A program made the position numbers and the translations under genes. The notes under the pieces are model-generated. The model was not told the origin of the DNA, made no database searches, and saw only the letters and a program-made list of their open reading frames with translations. Below are positions 7,908 through 16,871 of a stretch of 64,000 bases of DNA, piece after piece. Source of the DNA: Mesorhizobium sp. M1D.F.Ca.ET.043.01.1.1 (GTDB lineage: Bacteria; Pseudomonadota; Alphaproteobacteria; Rhizobiales; Rhizobiaceae); the NCBI RefSeq assembly GCF_003952385.1, contig NZ_CP034444.1, positions 558,001 to 622,000 of the forward strand, given 5' to 3'. How positions within the stretch are numbered: position 1 is the stretch's first letter; every line of letters begins with the position of its first letter.

Positions 7908-9487
7908 TGGTGAACTCCCCTCAGAGCGCGATTCCATACGCGTCCTACTTTGAGCAGCATCTGGAAAGTCGATTGGCGAGCGCACCGACTGACCCCAAGG
8001 TATCGATTTCGGTGGTCACGACCGTCTATATTAAAACGAACGTGGCTCTGTTCTTGGAGACCGCGAAGTCGATTAAGGCGCAGACCGTTACGCCGCATGA
8101 ATGGCTTGTCCTATCCCACGGCCCGATTTCTGATGACCTTTCGACCGCATTGGAGCGATTGAGGGATGAAGGCGCTCTTAGATGGCTTACGTTGGACAAG
8201 AATCTCGGCATCCAGGGCGGCCTAAGGTATTGCCTGGAGCAGGCAACCGGTAAATTCATCCTGAGCTTGGACGCCGACGACCTCCTGACGCCAGATGCTA
8301 TTGCACTTCTTTCCGACGCGGCAGCGGAGTCGCCGGAAACTCTCGTTTTCTATAGCGACGAAGATATCCTCGTCGACGATGTGCCAGTCCATCCCTTCTA
8401 TCGGCCGGCCTTTGACCCGGTCCATTTGTTCTCACATTCCTACATTTGGCACTGTATCCTCTTCCACCGCGCGACGGGCCTCGAACTGAACGCCTACACA
8501 AACGCACGGACCGAGTATGCTCAGGATTGGGACCTGCTGATTCGATTTGTTCGAGCCGGACATGAACCGGGGCATATCCCCGAAATCTTGTACCATTGGC
8601 GTCACCACCGTTCTTCGCTGTCGAACAGCGGCAGTCTTTTCGAGGGTTCCGTTAGCTCGATCAAAGGTTGCCTCGACGCGATCAGGCTTGGTGACTTTGC
8701 GGATTTGCTTTCGATCGAGGAGTATCCGATCGGCCCACCGGCGTCGGATTTCTATTTGCGACGCAGCGCCTCGAATGTGCCGTCGTGCCTGTTGCTCACT
8801 ATGTCGGACTCCGACGGTGTGCCCAGCGCCGACATCGAGGGGGATGTTTTCTGCCGATCAGCGCATGTGCGGGTCGATCGGGGAATCAATGGCCTGCATG
8901 CGCTCAAGGGGGCAATCGAGGACAGCGGCGAAACCTTTGTCTGCCTTCGCAACGACACCGTGACCGATTTCGAGGAGCTCGGGATCCTTCAGGCCTTCAA
9001 GCATCTAGAGCTGGTGCCGTCGGTCCAGGTCGTGAGCGGTATGCTCTCCAGCAAATTGGGAATGGTTCTTCACGGCCCGGTGGTCAGATTTGACGGTAAG
9101 TTCAGCGACCTGAGCGCAGGCCGACCGGCTACCGGCAACAATGCCCATATGTTCAACATCTGGAAGCCGCATTGTGTCGATCTTCCCTGTCTCGATCTGA
9201 TGATCGCCGGACGCGACTTTCTGCTCGATGCCCTTGCTGCGGCGCCGGCGAATCTCGCCCTGCGCTCGCTGTCCTGGTGGTTGGGCAGGACAGCCCGTCT
9301 GACAAAGCAGCGCGTAGCTTTTGAGCCGCTTTTCATGGGATTTGTGACGGACGAGACGAAGCTCACGGGTGATCCGCCTGCGTCGCTACTAAGAGCCGAA
9401 GCGGCTTTCGGCCCATCCGACTTCCATGGCAGCCAGCCGCGAGGGCTTTCCAGGATTGCAGGCATGTCTGGACGTCACATGCGTTAG
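7907..9487 (+). CDS. Glycosyltransferase family 2
   Basis: 526 residues; starts one base inside the previous stop codon. Residues about 25-230 form a GT-A fold: 'VSISVVTTVY' strand, 'DKNLGIQGGLRYCLEQATG', the metal/nucleotide-sugar motif 'LSLDADDLL', and the later 'EYAQDWDLLIRFVRAG' acceptor region with 'HWRHH'. The C-terminal half is unassigned. It probably extends a surface glycan together with its neighbours. No membrane segment is visible, so it is likely cytoplasmic or peripheral. Confidence 0.88.
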   Translation: MVNSPQSAIPYASYFEQHLESRLASAPTDPKVSISVVTTVYIKTNVALFLETAKSIKAQTVTPHEWLVLSHGPISDDLSTALERLRDEGALRWLTLDKNLGIQGGLRYCLEQATGKFILSLDADDLLTPDAIALLSDAAAESPETLVFYSDEDILVDDVPVHPFYRPAFDPVHLFSHSYIWHCILFHRATGLELNAYTNARTEYAQDWDLLIRFVRAGHEPGHIPEILYHWRHHRSSLSNSGSLFEGSVSSIKGCLDAIRLGDFADLLSIEEYPIGPPASDFYLRRSASNVPSCLLLTMSDSDGVPSADIEGDVFCRSAHVRVDRGINGLHALKGAIEDSGETFVCLRNDTVTDFEELGILQAFKHLELVPSVQVVSGMLSSKLGMVLHGPVVRFDGKFSDLSAGRPATGNNAHMFNIWKPHCVDLPCLDLMIAGRDFLLDALAAAPANLALRSLSWWLGRTARLTKQRVAFEPLFMGFVTDETKLTGDPPASLLRAEAAFGPSDFHGSQPRGLSRIAGMSGRHMR

Positions 9488-9558
9488 CAAAGAGTGGGCT
9501 ACAGCTATGCTGGAGCACCGCGCAGTTGGCCACAACGCCTGGGCGCATAGGTAGAATT

Positions 9559-10554
9559 ATGAAAATTGCCGTCTTGTACTTGGCCCGCAAGAGCGGCGAG
9601 CACATCGCGCGGTTTGCCGCATCCTATCAGCATTTTCCGGCTGGCACCGACCATGAGTTGATCATCCTCCATAAAGGCGAAGGCGCTTCATGGTTTGCTG
9701 GAGGCCAGCCACTGTCCCACTTCCGGCACAGGCCCATCGTTGTTCCTGAGAGCATCGGCCAAGATATTCATGCCTACAAATACGCAGCGCAGAGGATCGA
9801 TGCTGACCTGATCCTTTGTTTGAATACCTATGCCGAGATCAAAGCTGCCGACTGGCTGGCGAAGATGGTCAGCCACATTATCAGGCCTGGCGTCGCGGTG
9901 GTCGGGGCTATGGGATCTCACGAGAGCTTTCGCGATAGCTACAAGCTTTCAGTGAAGGTTGCTTGGGTGCTGGCTAAAAGACCTCGTTTCAATGCCCGTA
10001 TCGCGCGTGAATATCGGTTCATCGCAGTCGGCCAGAGCGCGGGTTGGCTTACAGCAAGCGATTCTCGGATGAACAGAGCGTACCGCTTCATCGCAGATTG
10101 TTACCAGCGCCGCCCGCGCCTCCAATCCGTCGCGGAAGATTTCGAGCCGTATTGGGAAGAAGCCGTGCCGAAAACAAGCTGGCTCTATCGATTCCCTTCC
10201 TTCCCAAATCCTCACATAAGGACGAATGCATTTTTAACAAACCGTCAAACGCTTTTGGCTACACCTCTCGATGGCGACAATGACAGAGAGGCATGTCTTT
10301 TGTTCGAGAGCGGCGAGCGCGGTCTGTCCAGATCTGCGACCGGCCGTCTTATGGTTATCAACTCCGACGGCAAAGCATTTGAAACTGATCGATGGGCAGA
10401 GAGCCAAACCTTCCGCCTTGGGTCTCAATCCGGACTGCTCGTCGGCGACAACAACACGGACTATTGGAACAAGCTTGACGAGCACGAACGGATAACCGTT
10501 TCGGGCACGACGTGGGGTGTGGGTCGCCCGCGACGCTTCCCCACCTTTCCTTGA
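9559..10554 (+). CDS. Putative glycosyltransferase (glycan cluster)
   Basis: 331 residues from ATG 9559 (an in-frame upstream ATG at 9526 lacks support). The N-terminus 'MKIAVLYLARK' followed by 'HELIILHKGEG', 'AYKYAAQRIDADLILCLNTYAEI' resembles nucleotide-sugar-dependent transferases of the glycosyltransferase-A superfamily, but there is no clear DxD; 'NTYAE' occupies that position. It follows two glycosyltransferase genes after a 71-base gap. Family assignment is by context and general fold pattern. Confidence 0.6.
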   Translation: MKIAVLYLARKSGEHIARFAASYQHFPAGTDHELIILHKGEGASWFAGGQPLSHFRHRPIVVPESIGQDIHAYKYAAQRIDADLILCLNTYAEIKAADWLAKMVSHIIRPGVAVVGAMGSHESFRDSYKLSVKVAWVLAKRPRFNARIAREYRFIAVGQSAGWLTASDSRMNRAYRFIADCYQRRPRLQSVAEDFEPYWEEAVPKTSWLYRFPSFPNPHIRTNAFLTNRQTLLATPLDGDNDREACLLFESGERGLSRSATGRLMVINSDGKAFETDRWAESQTFRLGSQSGLLVGDNNTDYWNKLDEHERITVSGTTWGVGRPRRFPTFP

Positions 10555-10560
10555 TCATAT

Positions 10561-10680
10561 CTGAGGACGGTGCGACAGCATCCCCTGCCGAGGATCGCTG
10601 GTGAAATTTGCTTCCTGATTGGAGGCATCGAACACAAAACGGTTTCGGGCGCCCTCCAGGCATCCACGCAACCTCTTGGA
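10561..10680 (-). pseudogene. Frameshifted fragment of a second tail-fibre gene
   Basis: On the minus strand this segment reads 'EGARNRFVFDASNQEANF' and then 'VAPSSD' in another frame, matching 'EGGRNGIFVFDASNQAVNV...VAPSSD' of the intact-looking tail-fibre gene downstream. At the DNA level 10614-10638 is identical to 13818-13842 except for one base, and similarity continues through about 10561-10660 with a one-base deletion that explains the frameshift. It lies between the third glycosyltransferase and the methyltransferase, so those genes were inserted at, or recombined into, a tail-fibre locus. Confidence 0.75.
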
Positions 10681-10754
10681 TTATGCGATGGCTAGGTAGC
10701 CATCGCCGACAGTTCGAGTTACTAGGAGCATTGACTTGATCTGGGGAGGATCTT

Positions 10755-11729
10755 ATGAGCGCCACGGCTTTGCTTCGAAAACTAAAGGGCTCAATGTTTC
10801 CGAAACTGGTGCTGGATAGAACGCCGCTAGACAATCAAATCGCGGAGTTGAAGAAAGCTCTCGGAGACATTACGGCCAAGTATGAGGCTGCGCTGACCGC
10901 AGTGCACGCCCCGGCGGCGGCGCCGACGACGTTTCATTTCAATGGCTACGATATCCCAGTAGACCTGATGCAGATGACGGGCGGCGGGCCGGAGACTTTT
11001 GAAGAGATCTCCGCCATGCACCAGAGCAATCTGGCGAAGTGGATCGGCATCAAACCCCAGCACCACGTCCTGGAAATCGGCTGCGGCATCGGCCGAGACG
11101 CGATCCCGCTATCGACAATCCTTAGCGATGGCAGCTACGTCGGGGTCGATATAATAGGACGATCAATTGAGTGGTGCACAGCGAACATTGGCGCCAGAAA
11201 CCCCAACTTCAAATTCGTCCACTACGATGTTGACGACCAACTTCACAATCCAGGTGGAACGACGAGCACAGAAGCCATTGTCCTGCCAATCGAAGATCGG
11301 TCCATCGATAGGATTTTTCTATTTTCCGTCTTTACGCACATGTATCAGGAGGACATCGAGCACTATTTGCACGAGTTCAGCCGCGTCTTGAAACCGGATG
11401 GCTTGGTCTATGCGACCACATTCATCTACGACGACGCCGTTCTGGAGAGCGCGCGCAGCACCAACAAGACGATTTTCAATCTCCGGTTCGAGCATGAGCT
11501 GCACGAAGGGTGCCGGATCAACAACCTTGAGTACCCGCTTGGTGCGGTCGCCTTCACAAGGGAACTCTGGCAGAAGATGCTGATCGCCGGCGGCATGAAA
11601 TTGGCCAAGCCGATTCTCAACGGACAGTGGTCAGGCCTTTACGATAAGTTCGATGACGGCCAGGACGTTTTGATTCTTCAGCCGGCACAAATTATGCATT
11701 CGCTGACCGGCCTTCCTCATACCAGTTAG
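10755..11729 (+). CDS. Class I SAM-dependent methyltransferase
   Basis: 324 residues. Residues about 95-215 carry the class I signature: motif I 'VLEIGCGIGRDAIPL', motif II 'YVGVDIIGRSIEWC', and post-motifs 'IFLFSVFTHMYQEDIEHYLHEFSRVLKPDGLVYATTF'. An N-terminal helical segment (about 30-60) could be a short coiled coil. As the last gene of the glycosyltransferase block it probably methylates a sugar or glycan terminus, but a lipid or small-molecule acceptor cannot be excluded. Its 3' end overlaps the 3' end of the convergent tail-fibre gene by 38 bases. Confidence 0.82.
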   Translation: MSATALLRKLKGSMFPKLVLDRTPLDNQIAELKKALGDITAKYEAALTAVHAPAAAPTTFHFNGYDIPVDLMQMTGGGPETFEEISAMHQSNLAKWIGIKPQHHVLEIGCGIGRDAIPLSTILSDGSYVGVDIIGRSIEWCTANIGARNPNFKFVHYDVDDQLHNPGGTTSTEAIVLPIEDRSIDRIFLFSVFTHMYQEDIEHYLHEFSRVLKPDGLVYATTFIYDDAVLESARSTNKTIFNLRFEHELHEGCRINNLEYPLGAVAFTRELWQKMLIAGGMKLAKPILNGQWSGLYDKFDDGQDVLILQPAQIMHSLTGLPHTS

Positions 11730-14397
11730 TGCCGTCCCAAGTCATTACCAGCATGTCTGATGCGGAGGTGGTGAAGTTTCCGGCCATCTTCAGATTGCTG
11801 CCGGCGGTGACTGTGAGGATGCCGTCGAAAATCATGCGGATTGTCGCGCCGGCGACAATACCTGTGCCGTCAATCGTGGCGATATTGGTCGTACCCGACA
11901 CGTGGAACAGGTTGCCAGTCGGCACGATGGTCGCGGCGCTGGCTACCGTAGTTCCCATGAAGCTGTGGAAGATGCCGCTGACGTTCCACCCCGACTTCAG
12001 GTCGTTGATATCGAAGTCAGCTCCGTCGTTGGCCGTTCTGACAAAGACCCCGAATTGACCTCGCCCATTGCTGCTGCTTCGGGTGAGTCCAAAGCCGGCC
12101 TTGGCGGACCGCGTCTCGGAGCTGGAGCTTGTTACCTGAAAGCCGATGGCTGCCGTACCCGACGCGCCATTGTCGTTCTCCAGCCTTGCAAGAATTCTCT
12201 GCGCGTTGACCGCATCATAACCATGCAACTTGCTCTGCGGGGCCTTCGCGTAGCTGCCGATGATGAGGAGGCCCACGGGATAGCTGCGGCCGGTCTCGAT
12301 CCAAGCTGCCCCCAACTTACGGAAGGACATCATGGCCCCGTTTGGTGGTGACGTGTTTTGCGCCCCGCGAAGCACCAAGGATGCGCTATGTACCAGCATA
12401 GTATTGGCGTCAGCGATGTGAAGTTCGATTTCCTGCCTGTCGTAGCCATCATCAAAGGTAGTGATACTTGTAGCCCCGGCGTTGTTAGTTATAAGGATGT
12501 TGTTGACGACCTGAGCAACCGATGGCGTGGTGTCGCCGCTAACCGCGATTGTGAGGTTGGCAACTGGCTGATTATCGTAGATGTAGCTCTGTCCAGCACT
12601 GCCATCGCCACCAACGATCGCGTCAACGGTGCCGTCCCCAACGTTGCCATGAATGGTGTTTCGGGTGGTGCTCGACGCCTGGTAGATGCAGAAGAACCCG
12701 CCAGTCGTGTTGTTGAATGAGTTGTCGGCGATGATGTTGTCTGCGCCACCTGTCAGGAAAATGCCGAAATTATTGATCCCCGAGGGAGCACCCGGCGTTG
12801 AGACCGTGTTTCCACTCAAAACGTTGAAGTGGGCGTTGGACATGAAAATGCCTGGCCAGTCAGCCTGTGACGAGATGTGCGTCTTGTAGATCAGATTGTC
12901 GGCAATCGGAGTGTAGACTACGTTGACCAGGCTTATGCCCTTCACGCCCGCATTGATGTGATTGTTCCAGACACCCACCCAAGCATTTGCCGTGCTGCCG
13001 TCTGACATAATGCCGGTGCTGACTCCAACCAGACGGCAGTCCTCAATCGCGAGGCCGTCCCCGTAAGACGGAGTATCGGAGGTGGAATGAATGCCAACCT
13101 CGCAATGATAGGCGTGGACCTTGCTGACATGGCAGTCATTGCACCGCAACAGCTTGATGGCGTCGTTCATTTCGAATGGCGACTGGTTATCCCCGGCAAT
13201 GCCCTTGATGCTGCATCGCTCAATCGTGCCGTTCCATCCATCCGTAACGACAATGCCGTTGTCCCAGTAGTCGGCGTCCACATCCAGCCCCTGGATGCTC
13301 AGGTCATGGTAGTGGAACATGATGGAGGTGGAAGAAGCGCTGGCCGGGCTGATGGTGTGCGAGAGGGCGGTGCCGCCGCTCGCCTGGCTGGTCTTGATGC
13401 TGAAATGGTGCAGCTCGATCTGCCGGGACCACTGGACCTTTCCGGCGGAGTGGGTGGAGGTGATGTCCAGACCGCCGTCGCTGCTGGTCCAAACGAGGAT
13501 CGAAATGTCCTCGCCCTGCCCGCCAAGAGCCAGGCCAGCCGTGCCGATGTTCTTGGTGATCCTGGAGCCCAGCGTGATGGTGCCCGCAGGGAGTTCCCCG
13601 GCGATGCCGGTGTAGACGAGGAAATCCAGGAAGGCCGAGAACGCGGCGGCGCTGTCGGCGCCGTTCAAGGTGACGCCGAACCACAGCGGCGATATGGCCC
13701 TTACCGCACCTGAGCCGGAGACGAGATCGATGCGGCGCCATGCACCTGAGGCCCCGCTGGCGTCGGAGGACGGCGCGACCAGCACACCCTGCCAGGGATC
13801 GTTTGTGACATTCACCGCCTGATTGGAGGCATCAAACACAAAGATACCGTTCCGCCCGCCCTCGTTCCAGATAAGGGCAACCTTGTCCCTGCCGGTGTCG
13901 AGCACCGCGAGCGCGGCGCGGTCGGCAACATAGACCGGCGCGTCGATGTAGTCGCGCGCGACCGCCGGCGCCGTTCCGCCAAGGGGATATTCGACAATGC
14001 TGATCGGATCATCGCCGATCACGGGATCCAGCGTGTTGAAGCGGAATGTCTTGCCGGCGTTGATGGCGCCTTCCTGCACTGCAACCGTCGTGCCCTTCTG
14101 CAGGGTGCGAGCCGTGCGGGCGTCGGCCGCCCGATACCACTGACCTGCCGAGACGGTGCGGATGCCGTTCTCTGAGCCGTCGGTCTGGTCTTTGACCAGG
14201 ATGCGGTCGCCGACTTCGGTCTGCACGCCGTCGATCACCAGCAGGCCGCCGGTGTCGACATCGATGTTGGCGACAGTCGCCAGGCGCACGGGTTCGCGTT
14301 GGCGACATAGACGACATCGGCCTCGGTGTCCCAGGCAAGCTCTATCGCCGCGGACGGATGGTCCCAGCCGAAATCGAGCGCGCCGATGCGCGGCCAC
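11692..14397 (-). CDS. Phage tail fibre/tailspike, right-handed beta-helix, N-terminally truncated
   Basis: 901-codon frame. Phage homology starts near 14285 ('VANIDVDTGGLLVIDGVQTEVGDRILVKDQ'), a module of tail fibres. It is followed by many beta-helix rungs ('GIAIEDCRL', 'NNHINAGVKGISLVN', 'GIFLTGGADNIIADNSFNN') and a C-terminal tip ending 'VMTWDGTNWYEEG'. The fold suggests receptor binding or polysaccharide depolymerisation. The first about 37 codons read through terminase sequence in the wrong frame, so the true N-terminal virion-attachment part is missing, removed by the deletion that joined it to terminase. It is probably no longer assembled into a virion. Confidence 0.8.
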   Translation of the reverse strand: MAAHRRARFRLGPSVRGDRACLGHRGRCRLCRQREPVRLATVANIDVDTGGLLVIDGVQTEVGDRILVKDQTDGSENGIRTVSAGQWYRAADARTARTLQKGTTVAVQEGAINAGKTFRFNTLDPVIGDDPISIVEYPLGGTAPAVARDYIDAPVYVADRAALAVLDTGRDKVALIWNEGGRNGIFVFDASNQAVNVTNDPWQGVLVAPSSDASGASGAWRRIDLVSGSGAVRAISPLWFGVTLNGADSAAAFSAFLDFLVYTGIAGELPAGTITLGSRITKNIGTAGLALGGQGEDISILVWTSSDGGLDITSTHSAGKVQWSRQIELHHFSIKTSQASGGTALSHTISPASASSTSIMFHYHDLSIQGLDVDADYWDNGIVVTDGWNGTIERCSIKGIAGDNQSPFEMNDAIKLLRCNDCHVSKVHAYHCEVGIHSTSDTPSYGDGLAIEDCRLVGVSTGIMSDGSTANAWVGVWNNHINAGVKGISLVNVVYTPIADNLIYKTHISSQADWPGIFMSNAHFNVLSGNTVSTPGAPSGINNFGIFLTGGADNIIADNSFNNTTGGFFCIYQASSTTRNTIHGNVGDGTVDAIVGGDGSAGQSYIYDNQPVANLTIAVSGDTTPSVAQVVNNILITNNAGATSITTFDDGYDRQEIELHIADANTMLVHSASLVLRGAQNTSPPNGAMMSFRKLGAAWIETGRSYPVGLLIIGSYAKAPQSKLHGYDAVNAQRILARLENDNGASGTAAIGFQVTSSSSETRSAKAGFGLTRSSSNGRGQFGVFVRTANDGADFDINDLKSGWNVSGIFHSFMGTTVASAATIVPTGNLFHVSGTTNIATIDGTGIVAGATIRMIFDGILTVTAGSNLKMAGNFTTSASDMLVMTWDGTNWYEEGRSANA

Positions 14398-14594
14398 CAG
14401 CGTGGCAGCCGGAAAGGCTCGCAGGCGATCATCTCCTCCGGCACCGGGAAGATGCGGCCGGAGCCCAGCACCGGTATGCCTTTGGCGCGGGCTTCCCGCT
14501 CATGCTCCGGATAGGCGGCGATGATCTCGGCGCGCTGCTCAGGGCTGTAGTGCCCGGCATCGTCGATGGTCATGAAGGTGACGTGACGGGACAT
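14304..14594 (-). pseudogene. Terminase large subunit, middle fragment
   Basis: Starting at 'SRHVTFMTIDDAGHYSPEQRA' and running to 'GALDFGWDHPSAAIELAWDTEADVVYV', this is the region that joins the ATPase to the RNase H-like nuclease in large terminases; 'DFGWDHP' holds the first nuclease Asp. It stops at about 14303, where the sequence runs into the tail-fibre module. The ATPase half of the same gene lies at 16179-16871, separated by a 1.6 kb insertion. Non-functional. Confidence 0.8.
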
Positions 14595-14687
14595 ATTAGC
14601 TTGCCATAATTAAATACTGCGACGAATTAAAGCCATTGATAATACTGTCTATTGGTGCAAGGTTGCCAGCGGGTTTGGGGGAGATAC

Positions 14688-14960
14688 ATGATCCGCATTG
14701 CAATCGTCGTGGCCATTGCTGCCAGTGCATCAGCATGCCAATCGAACGTTCCGTATGATACGAGTAAGCAAACCTGCAAGATGTACGATCTCAACGGGCA
14801 TCAACACAAAGTCTGTGCCCCGGACACACCGAACAAAGTATGCAATGTCTGGTTCAATCGGATTACGGGCGACGAAAGGATATGGTGCCAACCGCTAACC
14901 CGGAAAGCGACCGATCCTAAAGCTCGCGCCAGGCAGCTTGCGGGCAGCAAATACCCCTGA
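14688..14960 (+). CDS. Small lipoprotein
   Basis: 90 residues: Sec/lipoprotein signal ('MIRIAIVVAIAASASAC', lipobox SAC with Cys17) and a mature part with four further cysteines ('KQTCKMYDLNG', 'KVCAPD', 'KVCNVWF', 'RIWCQP'), which could form two disulfides. A GGGGGAGA ribosome site precedes ATG 14688. It lies in the segment inserted into the terminase gene, on the opposite strand to the prophage. Function unknown. Confidence 0.65.
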   Translation: MIRIAIVVAIAASASACQSNVPYDTSKQTCKMYDLNGHQHKVCAPDTPNKVCNVWFNRITGDERIWCQPLTRKATDPKARARQLAGSKYP

Positions 14961-15184
14961 TTCAGGAAGGCCCTCTCCGGCCGCTGCGCGGCCGCCGGCG
15001 CCACGTCGGATCAAACGCCCCGTCCCTGGTGGACGATTCCAGAACGAGCAGCAAAACTGCGGCCACTTCTCATCGCCGGCTTTATGCGGTAGGTCTTGCC
15101 TCGCATCGGCGACACCGATGTGTGTTGGGCCGGAGCATCGTGCGCGGCCTCTCCTCTACGCGGGTGGGAAAGCCACCCTTTGCC

Positions 15185-16018
15185 ATGACAGACTTATTCG
15201 AGGCTATGCGCCTGTCCGCCGAGGACAGCGAGACCGCTCATCTTTACTTCAGCGAAGGCGGCAAGATGTTGCTGCCGCTCGGCAAATCGACAAATGCCAT
15301 GACAGGTCAGGAGATGCTGCAGCGGCTGCTGTCGCCCTCCGATGACGACGACGGCACGCTTGCCAACGACCTTCTCGGCGAGCTTGGCAACACGGTACCG
15401 CTGGAAAGCCTGCGTCTCCTGCTCACGTCGGCCAATGCCCGGACGCGAGCTGCAGGCGCGTTTCTTGCCACGTTTCAGAACCAGAACATCAGCTCGATGG
15501 TGGGCGAACTGGCGGCGTTGCTGGCAGATGACAACCCTCGCATCCGCTTCGATGCCGTAGAATCTATCCTGCGATGCAGCACACGGGGCCACGGCGACTA
15601 TCTGGCGCGAGCGTTGTTTGCGCTTGATGATGAAAATCGGGGGGTGCGCACAGGGGCCATCGAATTCGTGCGCTTTGCCAAGGACTGGCAGCTGAAGTTG
15701 GCCCGCCAGCGCGCCGCATCGCTCAGGCCGCAGACGCCGTTTTCGGCGATAGCGGATATTTCCGCGCAATGGCGGGACGATGCATCAGGGATGATCCGGG
15801 CGATGCTGGACCATGCGGAGCCAGTCGTGCGGCGTTACGGTCTGGGGTTGGCCGGCCGGGCGAGATTGGTGGTCGTCGACGCCTATGTCGAATGGGCGCG
15901 GGCGTCTGCCGACCCTGAAATCAGCAAGCTGGCAACGGATTGCATCGAGCACAAGCTGATATCGCGGCATGCGATATGGCATTCATCATTGCCGGTAACC
16001 ACCCGAAATAGCCCGTAA
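15185..16018 (+). CDS. HEAT-repeat-like protein
   Basis: 277 residues from ATG 15185 (the frame is open upstream to 15029). Repeated helical pairs such as 'LRLLLTSANARTRAAGAFLATF', 'LAALLADDNPRIRFDAVESIL', 'RALFALDDENRGVRTGAIEFV' and 'MIRAMLDHAEPVVRRYGLGLAG' follow the HEAT/PBS-repeat pattern (D/N-P-x-V/I-R). Such proteins are protein-interaction scaffolds; no catalytic residues are visible. It is the main gene of the segment that interrupts the terminase gene, so it may be mobile cargo or simply rearranged host DNA. Confidence 0.6.
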   Translation: MTDLFEAMRLSAEDSETAHLYFSEGGKMLLPLGKSTNAMTGQEMLQRLLSPSDDDDGTLANDLLGELGNTVPLESLRLLLTSANARTRAAGAFLATFQNQNISSMVGELAALLADDNPRIRFDAVESILRCSTRGHGDYLARALFALDDENRGVRTGAIEFVRFAKDWQLKLARQRAASLRPQTPFSAIADISAQWRDDASGMIRAMLDHAEPVVRRYGLGLAGRARLVVVDAYVEWARASADPEISKLATDCIEHKLISRHAIWHSSLPVTTRNSP

Positions 16019-16060
16019 AGGTGACATCGATTCCGGTAGGCGCGGATGTCGAAGCTGCTG

Positions 16061-16168
16061 ATCTCCCCCTTGTTTGGGGGGAGATTGGCAGCGGGGCACC
16101 GGCCCTCATCCTGCAACGTTGGAGAGGCAAAAGCCGACGTGACATCTGATCTCCCCAAAAGGGAAGAT
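16061..16168. repeat. Two RIME-like palindromes
   Basis: 16061-16085 is a near-perfect palindrome (ATCTCCCCC ... GGGGGGAGAT) and 16149-16168 is a second, shorter one (ATCTCCCC ... GGGAAGAT). They lie at the edge of the segment inserted in the terminase gene. Related palindromes occur at 17442-17464 and elsewhere in the window. Confidence 0.7.
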
Positions 16169-16178
16169 TGGCTGCCAT

Positions 16179-16871
16179 TCACCCCTTCCCTATCCTCTCC
16201 ACCTCCTGCGCACTCAAAAACCTGAGCACCACATCGCTCATTCCGAGCAGCGGCGTGAAGGTCACGATCGTTATGCCGGCCGTCGAATTGGTGCGGGTGA
16301 GGCCTTCGGAATAGATATCGAGCGGCGGCTCCTCGTCGAACCAGACGCCGTGCAGCGTCTCGCCCTGCCATTTCTCGCGGCCTTTTTCGTAGCTCTTGAA
16401 GGAGAGCACGCTTTCGCCGGCCTGGACGTCGCCGCCACCGCCCCAGCGCACGATGACGCTGTCCAGCGCACCGGGCGCGCCGCGGCCCATCACCGTGTCG
16501 GCGATGGCGTCGGCCGGGATCATGCCGGTGCCCCATTCGCCCTGCTGCTGCGGCGGGCCGACCAGCACGCGCTGCGGGTTGTCGCGCGTGCCTTCGCCGG
16601 TGACGCCGGCGGCCCAGAGCCGGACGGGCTGATCGAACACCTTGCCCGCCCACCAGTCCGGATAGCGGCCGGTGAGGTGGATCGCCCATTCGGCGCCCCC
16701 TGCCCTGGTCTTGCCGAGTTGGTTGCCGGCCATGAACAGGCGCTCGCGGTTTTTCGCCCCCGCGGCGTGGAATTCGGCTTGGCGGTCGTAGGGCCGGTAG
16801 GCGGCGAGAAGATTATGGCGCCACCTTCGGTCCAGCTCCTCGAGCAGCGCCAGATAGGTTCTCATCGGCAT
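16179..16871 (-). pseudogene. Terminase large subunit, N-terminal ATPase fragment
   Basis: About 230 residues from ATG 16871. It holds the packaging ATPase: adenine-binding 'YRPYDRQAEFHAAG', Walker A 'AGNQLGKTRAG', Walker B with catalytic Glu 'GVWFDEEPPLDI', and coupling motif 'TIVTFTPLLGMSD'. The reading frame stops after 'VVLRFLSAQEVERIGKG', where intact relatives continue into the sequence found at 14304-14594. The nuclease domain is therefore missing. The start overlaps the end of the small-subunit-like gene. Confidence 0.85.

Noticed and set aside
11729..13713. Plus-strand frames of 100-208 codons opposite the tail-fibre gene
   Set aside because: They are antisense to a long beta-helix gene with clear repeats; no motifs or ribosome sites support them.
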